This document shows positions 10,254-20,479 of a DNA stretch of 29,690 nucleotides, one piece after another. How positions within the stretch are numbered: the first letter of the stretch is position 1; the number at the start of each line of letters is the position of its first letter. Below the pieces are notes generated by a model. That model worked only from the letters and a program-made list of their open reading frames with translations, was not told where the DNA came from and did no database searches. The DNA is from Astrothelium macrocarpum (Eukaryota; Ascomycota; Dothideomycetes; Trypetheliales; Trypetheliaceae), in contig JAGEMR010000219.1 of assembly GCA_021030915.1 (NCBI GenBank), forward strand, positions 1 through 29,690. The letters run 5' to 3'. Made by a program: the position numbers and the translations under genes.

Positions 10254-11168
10254 TCATGACATGCTGTCGCGCCTGCGTCGACGCAGCGCCTGCTGCTGTT
10301 GCTGTTGGTCGGCTCTCGGCACTAAACGCTCTCTCTGGCTAGGTCTTCGACTATGTCTAGAGTTGTCTCGAGTTCCGTTGGCAGACGATGGATTGGAGCC
10401 GCGTTGCCTCCTGTGCCGTTGCGGACTCCGTGGGCGAATGGAGGGGGGCGGAGCGGACGGAAATGGAGCCGTATTTCTGGGAGGGAGAAAGGAGTCGCTT
10501 CGTCGGCGATGGCTGGAAGGACGGCTCGATGGGGGCCGTCGAGCAGTGGACACACCAGGTGCAGCAAAGCGATTGGGCGAATTGCGAGAAGATGACGGAG
10601 TTCTGGCCGAATAGACACTTCCGTCAACTCTTCCGCGTTCATGAACACGGCCTCTGTGCTGTGTGGTTGTCTCCGTGCTGTGATTTGGGACGTTCTCTTG
10701 CACGAATGTGGAACTTGACTGTTTGGTGGGAGGCGGGCCATTAGACCGCTGCGGTGGGATCGATGCCATTGAAGCTGGGAGTTCGTATCTGCCGAAAGTG
10801 CCCATTCCATGGTCCAGCAGTTCGGTTGAAGGCTGATGAGCTTGATCAGGGTACGATTGCGGGCGGAAAGATGGATGTCGTCGGCCTTCGTGGATTGGGT
10901 CGTGTCCATTTGGACTGGAGATGCGATACTCATGACTCATGCCCGAACCATGATCCTCTCTTCGATACGACGCCGATAGCTCTGCAGGCATTTGAGCGTT
11001 GGGCAAGTCAGTAGGCATTTGGGCTGGTTGACTGAAGTTTCTCTGACTCTCTAAGCGAGTTGTTATCGGAATGTTTTTCGGTATACTTCCAGTAGATGCG
11101 CGTGTGCGTAGAGAGTGATATCTCAACATGGTCGACGAGGTATTTGGACTTCCGTGAGAGCTTGCATC
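10254..11168 (-). CDS. Ser/Pro/Arg-rich low-complexity protein, separate gene or tail of the patatin gene
   Basis: An open frame of about 304 codons begins at an ATG (11168) that directly follows a good acceptor (CTATCAG, 11175-11169), and ends at 10254. It is very rich in Ser, Pro and Arg, contains six consecutive Gln, and ends in an Arg run (RRRRRDSMS). No domain was recognised and it is predicted to be disordered. A 57-nt intron with donor GTACGT (11225) fits the acceptor. The upstream exon could be a five-codon start (MSCRN, from ATG at 11240) in the same frame, making a separate gene. It could instead be the patatin gene's SGFPRTL exon, whose frame does not match directly. Long open frames also exist in other frames of this GC-rich stretch, so coding status is moderate. 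Confidence 0.45.
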   Translation of the reverse strand, partial: DASSHGSPNTSSTMLRYHSLRTRASTGSIPKNIPITTRLESQRNFSQPAQMPTDLPNAQMPAELSASYRREDHGSGMSHEYRISSPNGHDPIHEGRRHPSFRPQSYPDQAHQPSTELLDHGMGTFGRYELPASMASIPPQRSNGPPPTKQSSSTFVQENVPNHSTETTTQHRGRVHERGRVDGSVYSARTPSSSRNSPNRFAAPGVSTARRPPSSRPSSHRRRSDSFLPPRNTAPFPSAPPPSIRPRSPQRHRRQRGSNPSSANGTRDNSRHSRRPSQRERLVPRADQQQQQQALRRRRRDSMS

Positions 11169-11225
11169 TGATAGAATGATATCAGTCGAGGAACAATGTC
11201 TGCAGAGTTTTGAATGCTACGTACA

Positions 11226-14200
11226 TTTCGGCAGCTCATCTTCAACAAGCGTTCGTGGGAACCCGCTTATTGAGTATGTTCCTTTATCGCGATGGTCTGA
11301 TTGGCTCAATTTTAGGATGATGTTAACACTCGCTGATCGAGGACATCGTAATTGAAATTCTTGCAGTGAGAACGATGCTTGATCCTCCATTTTTGCAATT
11401 ATATTCCGGGTAATAGGGAACTGTCAAAAGATTGTAAGTAGTCAAACGCCAGCTTAAATCGGAGGAACCTAAACTTTTTCTTACTCTTTTAAGTTCCACA
11501 GACGAAATCGCTGTGCAGATAGCAAAATACGGCTGGAAGTCTGCAAAACTGTGTAACCTGAGGTAGCCTCCAAGATTCCGCAATTCTAGCGATCCTCTTC
11601 TGAATCTACAGTCAATTCGACCTTGAGAAATGTGAACTTCGCGTGGCTTCAAGGTAGATTTAGTTTTCTTACCTGTACAAACGAATGTATCATTAGGTTC
11701 AAGTCTTGGTTTGAGCGAAGTGTTGTAGAAAAACGTGCTTGCCACCAGTGTTCGAGCAATACGTTTGACATCGTCCCTCAACTCTCTCTTCAATGTCCTG
11801 CTTGTCCTTTCCTGAAGCCACCTCAGCCTAAGCCTGGCATCGAGTTTTGGTGGTTCTTCGCCTAAGTCAGGATTGAGCCTGATGTATCTTCGCTGATGTC
11901 TAGCTTTGGAGTCTTCAACGAGATCTAGAAAATCAATCCACGACTTTTCGGCATCCAGTATGCTATCAAGCCGGCCAGCCTATTCAAATGTAAACCAAAT
12001 ATCCCAATGACTTATCGGTGACTATGCAATCACATATAGGAGCAGGACAAAAGCCTACCATTGCCTTAAGCATCTGACCAACTCTGGGAGCTGGCAGCGA
12101 TGACATTCTGTTGAATCAGATACGCACAGTAGGAGTTTGAATCAAATGGCTTACCCTCTAGAGCTCTTTGTGCCCTTCAAAAGCTGACTTTTCACGTCCT
12201 TTTCATTCTGACTAGTTCCGATGGACAGGAAGATATCAGGAGGACGATCTGCCACGTCTGGCCAAATGAGTCTACGTTCTTGGTGCACCACCCTTACCGG
12301 GTTATTGTTGTAAAAGGCACCATCTAGGTATTCTATAGAAGTCCCCTCGTGTATAAAAGACTTAAAATATGGAGGTGCAGCAGAAGTGGCCGCGCCAGCT
12401 TCCCAGAAGCTCAGTTCTTGGGCAGGCTCGCTAGGCCGCATAAACCGATAACGGAATTTCTCAGACGTAGATCTCCGTATTCTCGGTTCCGCTCGATTGT
12501 AATTGGCGATCACAATCTCTCTTCTGCCTGCCGGGTTTGTAGATGTAACCGCAACTCTCGCAGCGTGAGATGGGTTCTCTTCCACACCACCACCAAAGAA
12601 GGAACGGTTCCCAAGGGCGGATTGGAGGACTTGATAGAGTGGCGTTATTTTATATATACTGCCATGCCTTAAAATTGTGAGCTGTTGCAATCCGGGTACA
12701 TTATGAAATTCGCGTGGGGTGAATGCACGATCGGCAAGTTTTTTAAACTCGCGAATGCATCTCGATATGGACCAGTCCTTGGCACCGAGAACTATCGCAA
12801 TAATACCGCCAGTACTACATTATATTAGCGCACGTAATGCCTCGTATCAAGCCCTCTTGTTACCTTGTGCCAACAATTAAGTCGAAGAATGCTCGGATTG
12901 GCAATCGTTCACCCAGCGCATTTTGGATGGCATTCAAGACCTCAAGTGCGACAATTCCACGTATCCCACCGCTATTCGACAAGTCAGAGAAACGATAGAT
13001 GAGCAACGACGTAAATTCAGAGGATGGCTTGAGCGTTATCTTACCCATCTAACGAAAGAAGCCGAACACCCGCAAAATCAGGTTTGATATGAACGGTATA
13101 ACAAGTGCCCCAATTAGTAGGGTGTAAGGGACAGTCAAACATTTTGAAACTATATTTATCATTGAAACCCTCGAGACCGTGAAATTTGATGCAAGGGGTA
13201 CAGAAAACATGGCCACATGGAAGAGAATGTTGCGGAATTTCCATGAGGCAGGACAAACAGATAGAATGGCTATAAAATCCCTCTGAAGTAGCTATCAGGT
13301 TGTAAAATATCTCCATCTGGGCTCTATGCTGCCCTCGCAGCAGTTGCTCGTCGGATTTTTCGTTACCTGGTCGGGCTTGTTCTTCTAGCAAGGCGTCCTG
13401 AAACTTCTTCAAATCGTATTCGAGATTCCCAGACCAGATATCAGAGTAAGAATCAAAGGTAAAGTCGGAATGGAAGCTGCCGGCGGCAATAATCTTACCT
13501 CTCGTATTTTGATGGCCTTTTTTGTGCATATTTGAGGAGACGATGCATGTCCCACGGTTATTTCGGAATTGGCAGTGCGAGTATCTTTCACAGTATTCTG
13601 CGAGTGCGCTATCAAAATACTGCTCGTATTCAGCGAAAAGATCTTCCGTCGGTGACCCTGAGTCACATATCAGCCAGACCATCAATCAGAAACGCTCTTG
13701 AGTTCCTACCTTTTCGATATCTGATACAGTCAAGCAAAACACAAGATGCTACGACTCTGCTAAACTTGTCAAAAATCCATCTAGGTTCTCGAATCCCCTT
13801 TAATGCTGTTTGTATAACAATAGCAAGCTGGAGAATGTTGCCGCCAAAATCGTCAGGAATTGGCTTGTTCTTCAAGCTCGCCTTGATAAAGTTGAAAGGT
13901 CGGTCTAGGTCGTGGCAAAAGTGGTCGAAGGCCGATTGAAGGAATAAACCAAATTCGTCAGAATCCGAGAGCATTCTGGCCCTGCGTTTTGTTTGTAGGG
14001 ATTGTTTGGCGCGTCTTGAAATAAGATCCTGTAACACACCAATTTGATCCTTTAATAGATTATAGCGGCCTTCGATGGGGATTTTGGTAACGGTGAATGA
14101 GGAATAGTAACAGTGAACGAGGTCGAGCACACTATCGATGCGTTTGCCGTTATTTCGCCACACGTCTGCGAGTGTTCTAAAATACGGAACAAGATCAATA

Positions 14201-15340
14201 CTTTTTCTAATAGCATAAAGCAGGCTATCAGTGGCGTGCTCAACATCCCATCTTGAATTAGGCATATTGATGTCTGCGGCGTTAAGGACGATGATGGTAT
14301 GGGATAATGTCGGTTAATTGATTAAAATCTCCAAATATGATTCTCCCCATTTTAAAAGCGGCTCCAAGCCGGTTTCTTGAAATGTACTGCGAGATGGTTA
14401 CCGATGGATTTTTGAACAATATAATTGGAAGGTTTCCACTTATTTTGCGTTTCGCAATACGAATACGACGACATCCGAAAAAGTGTATAGCAAGCGCGGG
14501 TACAATTAAAAGACCGCAAACTTCCTGTTTCTCCTTTCATCATTATTAGCCCATTCAAGTTGTCTGAAGCCTCCACCGTGTATCTTGTTGCGTCGTCCTC
14601 GGGATCTGCTCCGTACCAAAGTCGCTCTTGGGTCTGACTCTCCCCCTTGCAACCCTTCACAATCTGCATAGAGGAGAGGCTTGGTCGAGTTCATCAATGT
14701 ATCTGGATCTGCGTAAAGATGGACATCAGCAGACGTCGGCGTAGCAGCCTGTTCGTGCCTTCGTAGACACACTATAGGTGTTGGAAAATGCGAGCTTGGA
14801 TCAGACCCCGTTCTCCATTTCTGGACTTCAATGAGCATCTTTATGAGCGTACTTTTGCCTGCATCTACCAATCCATTAGCGTCGCCACTGAGCCTTGTGA
14901 TTGTTCTTACTCGTGAGTCCAATAAAGGAGACGAGCTGCGGATGTAAGAGCTCCTGCCATCTATTACATCGAGCCATGAGGGATTGATACGCTCCTCCAT
15001 CCGTGAAGAAAGGCCAGCCGTGTCTCTCTCGTCCAACACCAAACCACGTTGTTTCTTCATCAGCCTTGTAGAGTTGCGCAAGGTCGTCGTCGGTCATCTC
15101 CGGGTTCAATACATTTTTAAGGATGTGCTGAATGCGAGGATCGCTCTTCTCGTGAGCCCTGCCGTCTCGTCCAGTTTGGCCTGGGTGATGAGGTGGGAAA
15201 GTTTCCCAGCACGCGTCGCAAAACCACATGCTACAATCTATGCATCTCCACAGAGGCGATTCACGTTGATTTGGTCCATGTCTTGAAAGAAAATAGCAGT
15301 GTTCGCCAGAACCCCTTGGAGGAATTTGAAAGGCCGACAT
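11226..15340 (-). pseudogene. P-loop GTPase / RING / patatin phospholipase fusion, probably disabled
   Basis: Exons in transcript order: 15340-14911, 14864-14444, 14386-13710, 13657-13045, 12971-12864, 12814-12155, 12107-12059, 11979-11673, 11621-11485, 11420-11226; introns are 46-79 nt. The N terminus has a B-box-like zinc site (CIDCSMWFCDAC, then HHPGQ). Splicing 1-2 creates Walker A GLTNAGKST; DCEG is the Walker B-type element. TFSDVVVFVLRN follows. A RING-like cluster (CLSCLMEI, CGHVFCTPC, CPLH) precedes the patatin domain: DGGGIRG oxyanion loop, GTSTGG with catalytic Ser (spliced in), and DGAFYNNNP with catalytic Asp. The family is thought to hydrolyse lipids in fungal cell-death responses. 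Defects: in-frame TAA at 14508-14506 and 14316-14314 inside conserved protein, intron 2 donor ATAAGT instead of GTAAGT (14443), and a one-base frameshift near 11281 before YSISGFPRTL. The catalytic exons themselves are open. The start could lie further upstream through an intron with acceptor at about 15383. Confidence 0.8.
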
Positions 15341-15655
15341 AGGACCTACATAGCTCCTAATGTCCTTGAGTGTGGTCAATGTCTACGCAACATTGAATAC
15401 TCTAAGGGAAAATGCGGAGTAGGCGAGCAAAAGTGACTTAGGCAGCTTTTCGCACGGACCGCCGTCGGATAAGGAATCCCATGCAGGTGCTCTACCCAAT
15501 GGTGTAGATGTAAAAAAGCCATCGTTCTGTGCATGGGGCTCTACCGATGCTCATGACATGGCAGCTTCTCATTGTGTGAATAGAAGATCTAACAAACAGT
15601 ATAGAGATAGATTCGCCAATCACGAAAAAAATCGATAGAACATGCATATCAGATA

Positions 15656-15688
15656 GACAAGGTTGAGACGAGGCTGAGACAAGGCTGA
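15656..15688. repeat. Three tandem 11-bp repeats
   Basis: GACAAGGTTGA, GACGAGGCTGA and GACAAGGCTGA follow one another without gaps. This is a minisatellite seed with no evident function. Confidence 0.8.
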
Positions 15689-15885
15689 GAATACAGTTCG
15701 GAGCTCTTAAAAAGATAAGGTGGAATAGCTGGAGGGGGAATAGCTCGGGGTGGGGGTTTGGATATTTTGCCGGAAGAAGCCGTAACTAGTCTGATTACTA
15801 ATTGTAAAAAAGAAAAAGTGTTGAAGTGACGAGAGAATAGATATCGGGGTTGCAAGCTATGGAAGTTGATGTATAACCGGCGAAG

Positions 15886-16110
15886 GTGCTCCACCTTGAG
15901 GCTTTTGTCGCGGTGGCTACAGAACACGGGCATGAATGCTGCGCTAGGGAATATGCTCTTGGAGCCGAAACCTGGAGGCTCCGTAATACAGCAAAGGAAT
16001 ATCAGAGGAAGGATAGAGCGAAATTTGCGATGGAACAAGGGAGGGACCTATGTGTCGTGAACCAACATGTCAATAAAAAGGACCTCGCCAAACTATGGGA
16101 GATTTCATGA
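15886..16110 (+). other. Coding-like fragment, unrecognised
   Basis: An open frame of about 74 codons, beginning at a GTG and ending in TGA, has a charged, helical-looking composition (for example AKEYQRKDRAKFAMEQGRD). It has no ATG near its start and no family that I recognise. It may be the last exon or a relic of a lost gene, or chance. Confidence 0.2.
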
Positions 16111-16238
16111 TCCTTTCCCCCCTTTTGATAGCCTAGCACGCCTAGATCTGAGTAAGATCCATTCGAATCGGCCATGATCAGTGCGTCTCATCGGCCAGTC
16201 AACCACAAATTAGGCAGCGGTAGCTGCAATAAGAAATG

Positions 16239-16258
16239 TCTCTCGTGACCGCGAGAGA
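16239..16258. repeat. Short perfect hairpin
   Basis: TCTCTCG and CGAGAGA form a 7-bp stem with a 6-nt loop in the spacer downstream of the calpain gene. It is too small to classify and is not part of a tRNA-like fold. Confidence 0.4.
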
Positions 16259-16704
16259 TATAGCTCGCCGAAGGCCTCGTCTAGAAGGCCTCATGCTTTT
16301 CTAAAACGATTGCAAAATACAAATAATCGGTAAATAGATTGTTAAAAAATGCACTTCAAAATATTCTTGTCTGTGATTTTCAAGGACCTCTTCATGAGGC
16401 CTACGGCGAATTATATCTCGCATGGTCGGTGATATTTCTTATCACAGTCCCGGTGGGGGAATTTTCGCCAGTCGGTGACAGGAAAAATGTTACTCCTGAG
16501 CCAATTCTATGATGTGTTATTTCCACCTACTGAGTGGTCTGACGGATTGCTGACTAGCTTGCTACATAGTAATGATATGGGTCTTCATTTGGCAAATTTC
16601 TCAACTCAATCACTTTTGTTTTCGATGATAAATAACAGAGGCTCAAAGTACACATGCACACACTCGATAAAAGACATACATGCAAATGCACCTAAACACA
16701 CATC

Positions 16705-19659
16705 TCATACCGTCTTCCCTTCTCCAATCTCCAACCCCTTGATCGCATCCGCCGCCGCATCATCCACATCCAATTTCCTCTCCGCCCTCGAAGCTCCCGG
16801 CTTCACCACCTCGATCTCCACCCCTTCCCCTTCTCTACCCAAACTAAACACTCTCAGCCCCACCACACACACCGCATTCCATGGATCCGTCACCAAGCTC
16901 GAGATATCTTTGGTCGGCGGTGGTGGCGGCGGCTGCTCCTGGCCCTGCTGGTCCTGCTGTTGTTGGTCGCCACTATCCTTAGGTGGCTGGGGAGGCGGCG
17001 GAGGGGGACGCAAGTAGTCGAGGATGGCGAGGATGTCTTGCGGGGTGTCGACGTTAGAGTCGGAGTCGGAGTCGGACGAACTGGAGGAGGGAGAGAGGAG
17101 TGGGGAGGGGTAGTCGAGCTCCGAGTCCCAAGATGCTTCGTCGTCGCTGATGTTGGCAAGGGTGGCGCGGGGGACGGGCAGAGTGTTGGTGGGCAGAGGA
17201 GGGGGTGGGACACCGGCTGGTGGGAGGGAGATATAGTCGACGCCTCCTTGTCCTGCTTTTGCTATCTCTGGTGCTGGTGGAGGTGGTACGCCGGATGGCG
17301 GTGGAGGCAAGTTCCCCTCTGGAGTTTCAGGCGTCTGATCGATTTTCGGCACAGCAGGGGGCTTTTGTGGGACATCTGTGGGGAGGGTTTTGGATTTAAT
17401 CGCACTCTCCCCCTCCTCAGGTGTTGCGCTAACCTCGTACTTGGTTTCGGAGAGCAGTCTGCTGACTTTTGGTCTGATATTTCGTTCGTCATCACCCTCA
17501 TCATCGGCTTCCGAATCTGCTTCCGTAGAGATTTGGCTTTCGCTCTTTGGACCAGGAGTGACAGAAAGTAGGCTCTGGTCCGTTGGAGGCACTTGACGTG
17601 ATTCAGCCTGGAGGTCAGGAACATCCACTGGCGGTGCCATTTTCATTTGCTTTTCAAGCATTTTTGCTTCTCTTCTCTTATCTTTGACTTTCTGCTTGAG
17701 CCGAGCTCGCCGCTTCCTCTCTTGGTCTTTCTTGAACTGCTTCTTCGCTCTCGTCTTCATCTCTTTGTTCTCTCGGGTTCGCTTTTCGGCCTCACTCTCT
17801 TTGAACTGGCCTTTTGCGTGAGCAAGATCATAGCTCAGTCCGACTGCAAGGAGCTTGTCTCTGCGATCGACACATTTAGCTGGGATGACCTTTTCCGTGG
17901 GCAGCTTCTCCTGGTCTCTGGTAGCCGATATGCTTATAAGAACGTAGTAAGTCCCAGCTTCAAGGTCGATTTCTGCAGTAACAGACCGATTCATACTGTA
18001 ATTGGCTTGATTCCGAATGAGATAGTCCTCTTCTTCACCCCGGTGTAGACGAAAGTGTAGTGTGAATCTATACTGGCCTTGAAGACCACGAAAGTAGCGA
18101 TTGTCAAGTTGAGACAAAACGAGCACTGTTGGACCACCTTTCTTAATTTCCAACTTGAATTTGGTATCGAGATACTCGGTAGTCCAAGGCACAGAAATGC
18201 TTGTCCATTGTTGGGTCACGGTCCATCTTTCATCAAAAAGTCGAGTGCGATCAAAATCTTGGAAATTTTTGAGGAGATCCTTGTACAAGATCCAAAAAAT
18301 CCCATCATCTCCAAACTCATGTTTCAAGGTCTCCATCCAATAACCGTCCCATTCCTTGGAGCCATCTGACCAAGCGCCAGACCACTCAGATTGACCCCAT
18401 GGATTTCTAACCTTGACGAGTCGGTACAATTCTCCATCTCGAGTGTGCTCCACGGCATCCATGATTGAGTAAGCGTGACTAAACACAAGTCCTTTCTTGA
18501 AACTTTGAGTCGAGTTATATTCAAGGCCACAGCTAAACAGGAACTCCTTGTTGACATGCCGAAGTTCCTCATTCCAGAATCTTTCTTTATCAATAATGTC
18601 GGCGGCCCATATCTCAGTTGTCACGCCTCCAGTAAGGTCTTCAACTGCTTCTCCGCTGAATCTACTCTAATTAGCATCTAGCGTAATGCGTTACTTTGCA
18701 CAAATTTCGACTTACCCGCCTTCAATCGCGGAATAATCTCCGTGCGCTTTTGCATATGCCTTTTCCAAAAGGGGCAACCATGTCTCGTTGAGATCATTAC
18801 ACTGAGCAAAGTAAAGCGCCTGAGAGCCTCGCTGGAATGCTTTTCGATATTCTTCCTCAGGGTCTTTTCGATATTGAGTGTTCCACTCTGCCCGTTCGTT
18901 AGGGTCAAGATCGTTAAAATCGGCCTTGGTAAGGTACAGATTGTCGTCAATGATTTCCGAAAACCATTCGCCATCTCGATGAAACACGAATCCGTAGACG
19001 CCAACTTTCTCGTTCTTTGCCACGCAAATGCGGTCGATCAATTCTTTGAAACAGCTAACAGTGCACAGGGCGCTGAGAAACCAACAGTCACCGTCATTAC
19101 CTTGTCGTACATCATTCGCGGTGGCGTCTTCGACGAAGAATTTCGGATCGTCAAAGATATCCTCAACTCTTTTCACACTTCCTGGGCGGAGGTCCGATTC
19201 CTCGTCTCCAAGTGTCATGAGACAGTCATTAAATTCCGTTTCGCCAACCAATCCATATTTCTCCATGTCAAAATGAGGATCGCGATACTTTTGGTTCAAA
19301 GCCAAGCATTCCTTGACGATCTGTTCGACTTTTTTTCTGCACTCTGTAGCGGCGTGCTCATGAGACGTAAAGACAGGCTTCGCTGACTTCGCGTCATCTT
19401 TGAACTTACGGCCTATTCGCGCTTTGCCAGATGATTCCTGATTCTGAGGCAGGACAGTGAAGGCCTTTGCCGGACTTTCAGAACGAAACAATTTCCAGAA
19501 TGTATCTAGCGCATGCTGAGGCGTGATTGGAGGTGTCATCGTACGACGAGCCAAGGAAATGATGGGATCAGGGTTAGCCATGACTGCTTCAGGGGCAGCA
19601 GCCTGACGGTCAACTTCGGCCTCGCCAATGGGTCCAGCTTCAGGTGCCTCAGATCCCAT
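16705..19659 (-). CDS. Calpain-family cysteine protease with proline-rich tail
   Basis: Two exons, 19659-18716 and 18661-16705, are joined across a 54-nt intron (donor GTAAGT, acceptor AGTAG) in phase, giving about 966 residues. The catalytic triad of family C2 is complete: Cys192 in QGNDGDCWFLSALC, His377 in GLVFSHAYS and Asn401 in VKVRNPWG, the last two in exon 2. A beta-sandwich (calpain C2-like) domain follows, from about residue 440 (WTVTQQWTSISVPW) to 560. Then come a Lys/Arg/Glu-rich probable coiled coil (EAEKRTRENKEMKTRAKKQ) and a long disordered region with several runs of 4-6 Pro and acidic Ser patches. There is no EF-hand domain, so this is a non-classical fungal calpain. Calpains cleave cytosolic targets, and fungal members work in signalling such as the pH pathway. 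The particular subfamily (for example PalB/Rim13) is not assigned. The gene is divergent from the GH18 gene. Confidence 0.9.
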
Positions 19660-20479
19660 AGATTTGACGGCCTTCAGTTGAAGAAAGAAGAGACAAGAGC
19701 GGAGGCAAGGAAGTGAAGCGCAAGTCTGGTGATCATAAACGCATAGACAAGAGGTGAGCTACACAAAGCCAGCCTGACACAGTAGTGCGCAGGTAGTCTG
19801 CAATATATCCATACCTTGACAGCCAATCTAGTGGCCCTTTAATGTAGCTACCAATCCTTTTACGGACGTTGCCGAGTCGAATCCATCATTCTGCATGATT
19901 CCGGTGAAGCACCGGTTTGAGGTGGGGGCGGCAGAGCCGCAAGCGCCCATAAACCATGAGGTGGTTGGTTGATGCTTGTCATGGCTTTCAGCCCCAAGTC
20001 CAGCTCGTCTTGGGAGGACGGAAAGTGCTGGGAAAAGACAGGTCTTTTCCGTGGACTTGGGTGATCTTGTCTGAAGATACAGACTGCCTGTTGCTTTCTA
20101 AGCAGACGGTGCCCCACAACTCTTTTCGGCCTTATCCAAACCCGGTCATCCGGCTGTTGAAACGAAATTAGACGATAGTGATGTAGTTGCAAAATTGCCT
20201 TTGCTGCTTAATGGTCTTATTTTAGAATCGAAAAGGCTTGATCGTCCTTATGTACGGAGGTCCCGTATGTGAATGGTCCGAGGACTTTCCATGTCTCCAT
20301 ATCCTTGTAGAAAGTGGTGCTGGCTTTGGTCTTCTTGGCTCGATATTGCAAAGATTATGTTGGAGAAGAGAGAAGCCTAACGAAGTGGCTTTGTCAAGAC
20401 AATAATTTACACAATTGTTATCAGATTTATTGCGTGACCCCACGACGTAGTTCCTCCGAAATCATGCTCTCCGTGCAGC
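19660..20479. promoter_or_regulatory. Divergent intergenic region between the calpain and GH18-UBA genes
   Basis: The 820-nt region must contain both promoters. Its clearest structure is a nested inverted repeat at 19993-20061. No obvious TATA box was found for either gene. A 110-codon minus-strand open frame (20192-19860) overlaps the inverted repeat and is judged a chance frame. Confidence 0.5.
19993..20061. repeat. Nested perfect inverted repeats
   Basis: The outer arms CCCAAGTCCA (19993-20002) and TGGACTTGGG (20052-20061) are exact reverse complements. Inside them is a second exact pair, GGAAAAGAC (20031-20039) and GTCTTTTCC (20042-20050), separated by only two bases. The right-hand arms are adjacent (one base between them), while the left arms are separated by 28 nt. 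This could form a bulged hairpin in RNA or a small cruciform in DNA. Confidence 0.75.

Larger units (their letters stand above)
15341..16704. other. Gene-poor spacer between the patatin gene and the calpain gene
   Basis: No recognised gene lies in this 1.36-kb stretch. It should hold the patatin gene promoter (15341-15600) and the calpain 3' region (16500-16704). Small structures seen: an 11-bp triplet repeat at 15656-15688; a coding-like fragment at 15886-16110; a perfect 7-bp stem TCTCTCG/CGAGAGA with a 6-nt loop (16239-16258); and an inverted pair AGGCCTCATG (16286-16295) and CATGAGGCCT (16393-16402). None matches a tRNA or other known RNA. Confidence 0.55.

Noticed and set aside
9958..10614. 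Plus-strand open frame of 218 codons opposite the Ser/Arg-rich frame
   Set aside because: It has no ATG start, is Arg/Cys-rich low-complexity antisense of the minus-strand frame, and resembles no protein.
15649..16038. Minus-strand 129-codon open frame in the spacer
   Set aside because: Composition is not protein-like, no splice partners or motifs were seen, and it overlaps an equally open plus-strand stretch.
16239..16258. Hairpin considered as part of a tRNA or other structural RNA
   Set aside because: No D-arm, T-arm or acceptor pairing could be built around it.
19860..20192. Minus-strand 110-codon open frame between the calpain and GH18 genes
   Set aside because: It overlaps the nested inverted repeat, has no family resemblance, and probably lies in the calpain leader.
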